A stretch of 64,000 nt of DNA from Sulfuricurvum kujiense DSM 16994. Its GTDB lineage: Bacteria; Campylobacterota; Campylobacteria; Campylobacterales; Sulfurimonadaceae. Shown piece by piece: positions 63,209-64,000 of the stretch. The stretch covers positions 310,001 to 374,000 of the forward strand of contig NC_014762.1 of the NCBI RefSeq assembly GCF_000183725.1. The letters are read 5' to 3'. Position numbers and translations under genes: made by a program. Position 1 is the stretch's first letter. Every line of letters begins with the position of its first letter. The notes under the pieces were generated by a model. The model ran no database searches, was not told the DNA's origin, and was given only the letters and a program-made list of their open reading frames with translations.

Positions 63209-63784
63209 ATGCGCTGCATGATATGTGAGCGCTTCAGCCTCTCGCATATCTGCTCTTCTTGTCAAAGCTCTCTCCTTACTCCGATCCTTCATAAACGAAA
63301 AATCCTGGGTTCGATTCCCGTCTACTCTTTTTATCCCTATAATGAAATCGAACCTCTGCTGCTTACCAAACATACCGATTTGGGATACTACATCTACACG
63401 ATATTGGCAAAGCGTTCGCTCGGTGCTTTTGCCCGTGAATGGCAGTATGAAAACACCGTCGCCTCTGTCGGGATAGATGATCGTTCAGAGAGCGGCTACT
63501 CGCATACCGCCGTATTGAACCGTGCATTGAAATCGAATAATATTGTCCCGCAGTACGGCAAACTTCGCGCTTCGCAGCACTATAAATATGCGGGAAAAAG
63601 TGTCGAAGATAGGCTGATGAATCCAAGGCGGTTTATTTATACCCCCTTTTCGGAAAATGAGGTGATTTTGGTGGACGATATCGTCACGACGGGAACAACG
63701 CTCTCTGAAGCGGCCGAAGTTCTCCATACGCAGGGAAAAAAAGTGATCCTCTGTCTCACCCTTAGCGATGCGGAGAATAAATAG
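63209..63784 (+). CDS. ComF-like phosphoribosyltransferase-fold protein
   Basis: The 191-residue protein begins MRCMICERFSLSHICSSCQ, a four-Cys zinc-binding head. A PRTase-fold domain follows with FSENEVILVDDIVTTGTTLS, the PRPP-binding loop. ComF/GntX proteins have this layout and serve DNA uptake or remain of unknown role. It is one base after lepA and probably co-transcribed. Confidence 0.85.
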   Translation: MRCMICERFSLSHICSSCQSSLLTPILHKRKILGSIPVYSFYPYNEIEPLLLTKHTDLGYYIYTILAKRSLGAFAREWQYENTVASVGIDDRSESGYSHTAVLNRALKSNNIVPQYGKLRASQHYKYAGKSVEDRLMNPRRFIYTPFSENEVILVDDIVTTGTTLSEAAEVLHTQGKKVILCLTLSDAENK

Positions 63785-64000
63785 TCAATAGGGCTGGCGT
63801 GACGTGATTCGGGTATCGACGATAGCGCGTCCGATCGTAAAGTGGTACAAGGATTGGTATTTCTGATCTCTCAACCCCAATAACGCATGAAACTCATCGT
63901 CTAAAAAACATCCGATCCCCGTTGCGCTCAGACCCAGCGAGGTCGCTTCAAGATAGAGCATTTGGCCGATCATTCCGCATTGGTGAAAAAGGTTTTTATA
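63785..64000 (-). CDS. Nitroreductase / SagB-type dehydrogenase family protein (5' end outside window)
   Basis: The frame is open to the window edge, so the ATG at 63973 is internal. The visible 71 residues are the C-terminal part of the flavin fold: FHQCGMIGQMLYLEATSLGLSATGIG (cited in part), then FLDDEFHALLGL and YQSLYHFTIG, a nitroreductase pattern found in SagB-type proteins. The enzyme would use FMN. The gene is convergent with the ComF-like gene, with no bases between the two stops. Confidence 0.7.
   Translation of the reverse strand, partial: YKNLFHQCGMIGQMLYLEATSLGLSATGIGCFLDDEFHALLGLRDQKYQSLYHFTIGRAIVDTRITSRQPY

Noticed and set aside
1-64000. CRISPR array, insertion sequence or prophage
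   Set aside because: No regularly spaced repeats, no transposase, integrase or phage structural gene was seen in any frame.

Overview
The window is a 64 kb stretch of a bacterial chromosome, GC roughly in the mid-40s by eye, that reads as Campylobacterota (the former Epsilonproteobacteria). It is most likely a free-living member of the Sulfurimonadaceae, such as Sulfuricurvum or a relative. Reasons: an orphan atpE with a signal-peptide-like N-terminus, kinases with the SIAHQWRQPLN phospho-box, extended TGnTATAAT -10 boxes without a clear -35, and a 6S-like RNA just upstream of purD. The genus is inference. There is no transposase, phage module or CRISPR array. Almost all sequence is coding, and the only gene-free stretch over 300 bases holds the 6S-like RNA.

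Layout. 1-5.1 kb: the 3' part of a large secreted MshQ-like protein, then three overlapping genes with type IV pilin-like N-termini. 5.1-11.0 kb (minus): a phosphorelay of a PAS protein, a dual-Hpt protein, a NIT-domain hybrid histidine kinase and a CheY-like receiver. 11-18.5 kb: uvrC, a tiny LptM-like lipoprotein, nadB, a NhaD antiporter, guaA, hemD. 18.5-26.8 kb: 6S-like RNA, purD, RDD protein, lptD, an MCE/MlaD-like protein with a barrel-like C-terminus, pnp, atpE, tRNA-Leu(GAG). 27-33.5 kb: an acidic protein with a DEDDh exonuclease, two small minus-strand genes, then a four-gene run: BRCT/LRV-like protein, MoxR-type ATPase, metallopeptidase-like/VWA protein, PIF1-type helicase. 33.5-39 kb: an orphan FetB-type permease, a 2-Cys peroxiredoxin, an ABC exporter half, an AI-2E/PerM protein and two small membrane proteins.

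39.1-40.0 kb is a compact ParF/ParG-like partition cassette whose two upstream regions share an exact 15-base inverted repeat. 40.5-46 kb is a signalling and outer-membrane locus: PAS-GGDEF cyclase, YfiR-like protein, histidine kinase, TonB-dependent receptor. 46.3-64 kb is mostly housekeeping: tRNA-Phe, mraY-murD, gpmI, fabG-acpP-fabF-accA, rpe-trpF-exonuclease, a CheX/HDOD pair, rpmB, argJ, prs, lepA, a ComF-like gene, and a nitroreductase cut by the window end.

How the genes fit together. Envelope assembly is a theme: LptD, an LptM-like lipoprotein, the MCE protein with a possible outer-membrane barrel, MraY, MurD and the fatty-acid genes. Signalling is the second theme: two kinases, a phosphorelay, one active and one degenerate GGDEF protein, YfiR, CheX and HDOD. 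The most interesting candidates for undescribed biology are the ParFG-like cassette on an apparently chromosomal segment, the BRCT/LRV-MoxR-VWA-PIF1 run, and the MCE protein with a predicted barrel next to lptD. All functional calls rest on motif recognition from the sequence alone.
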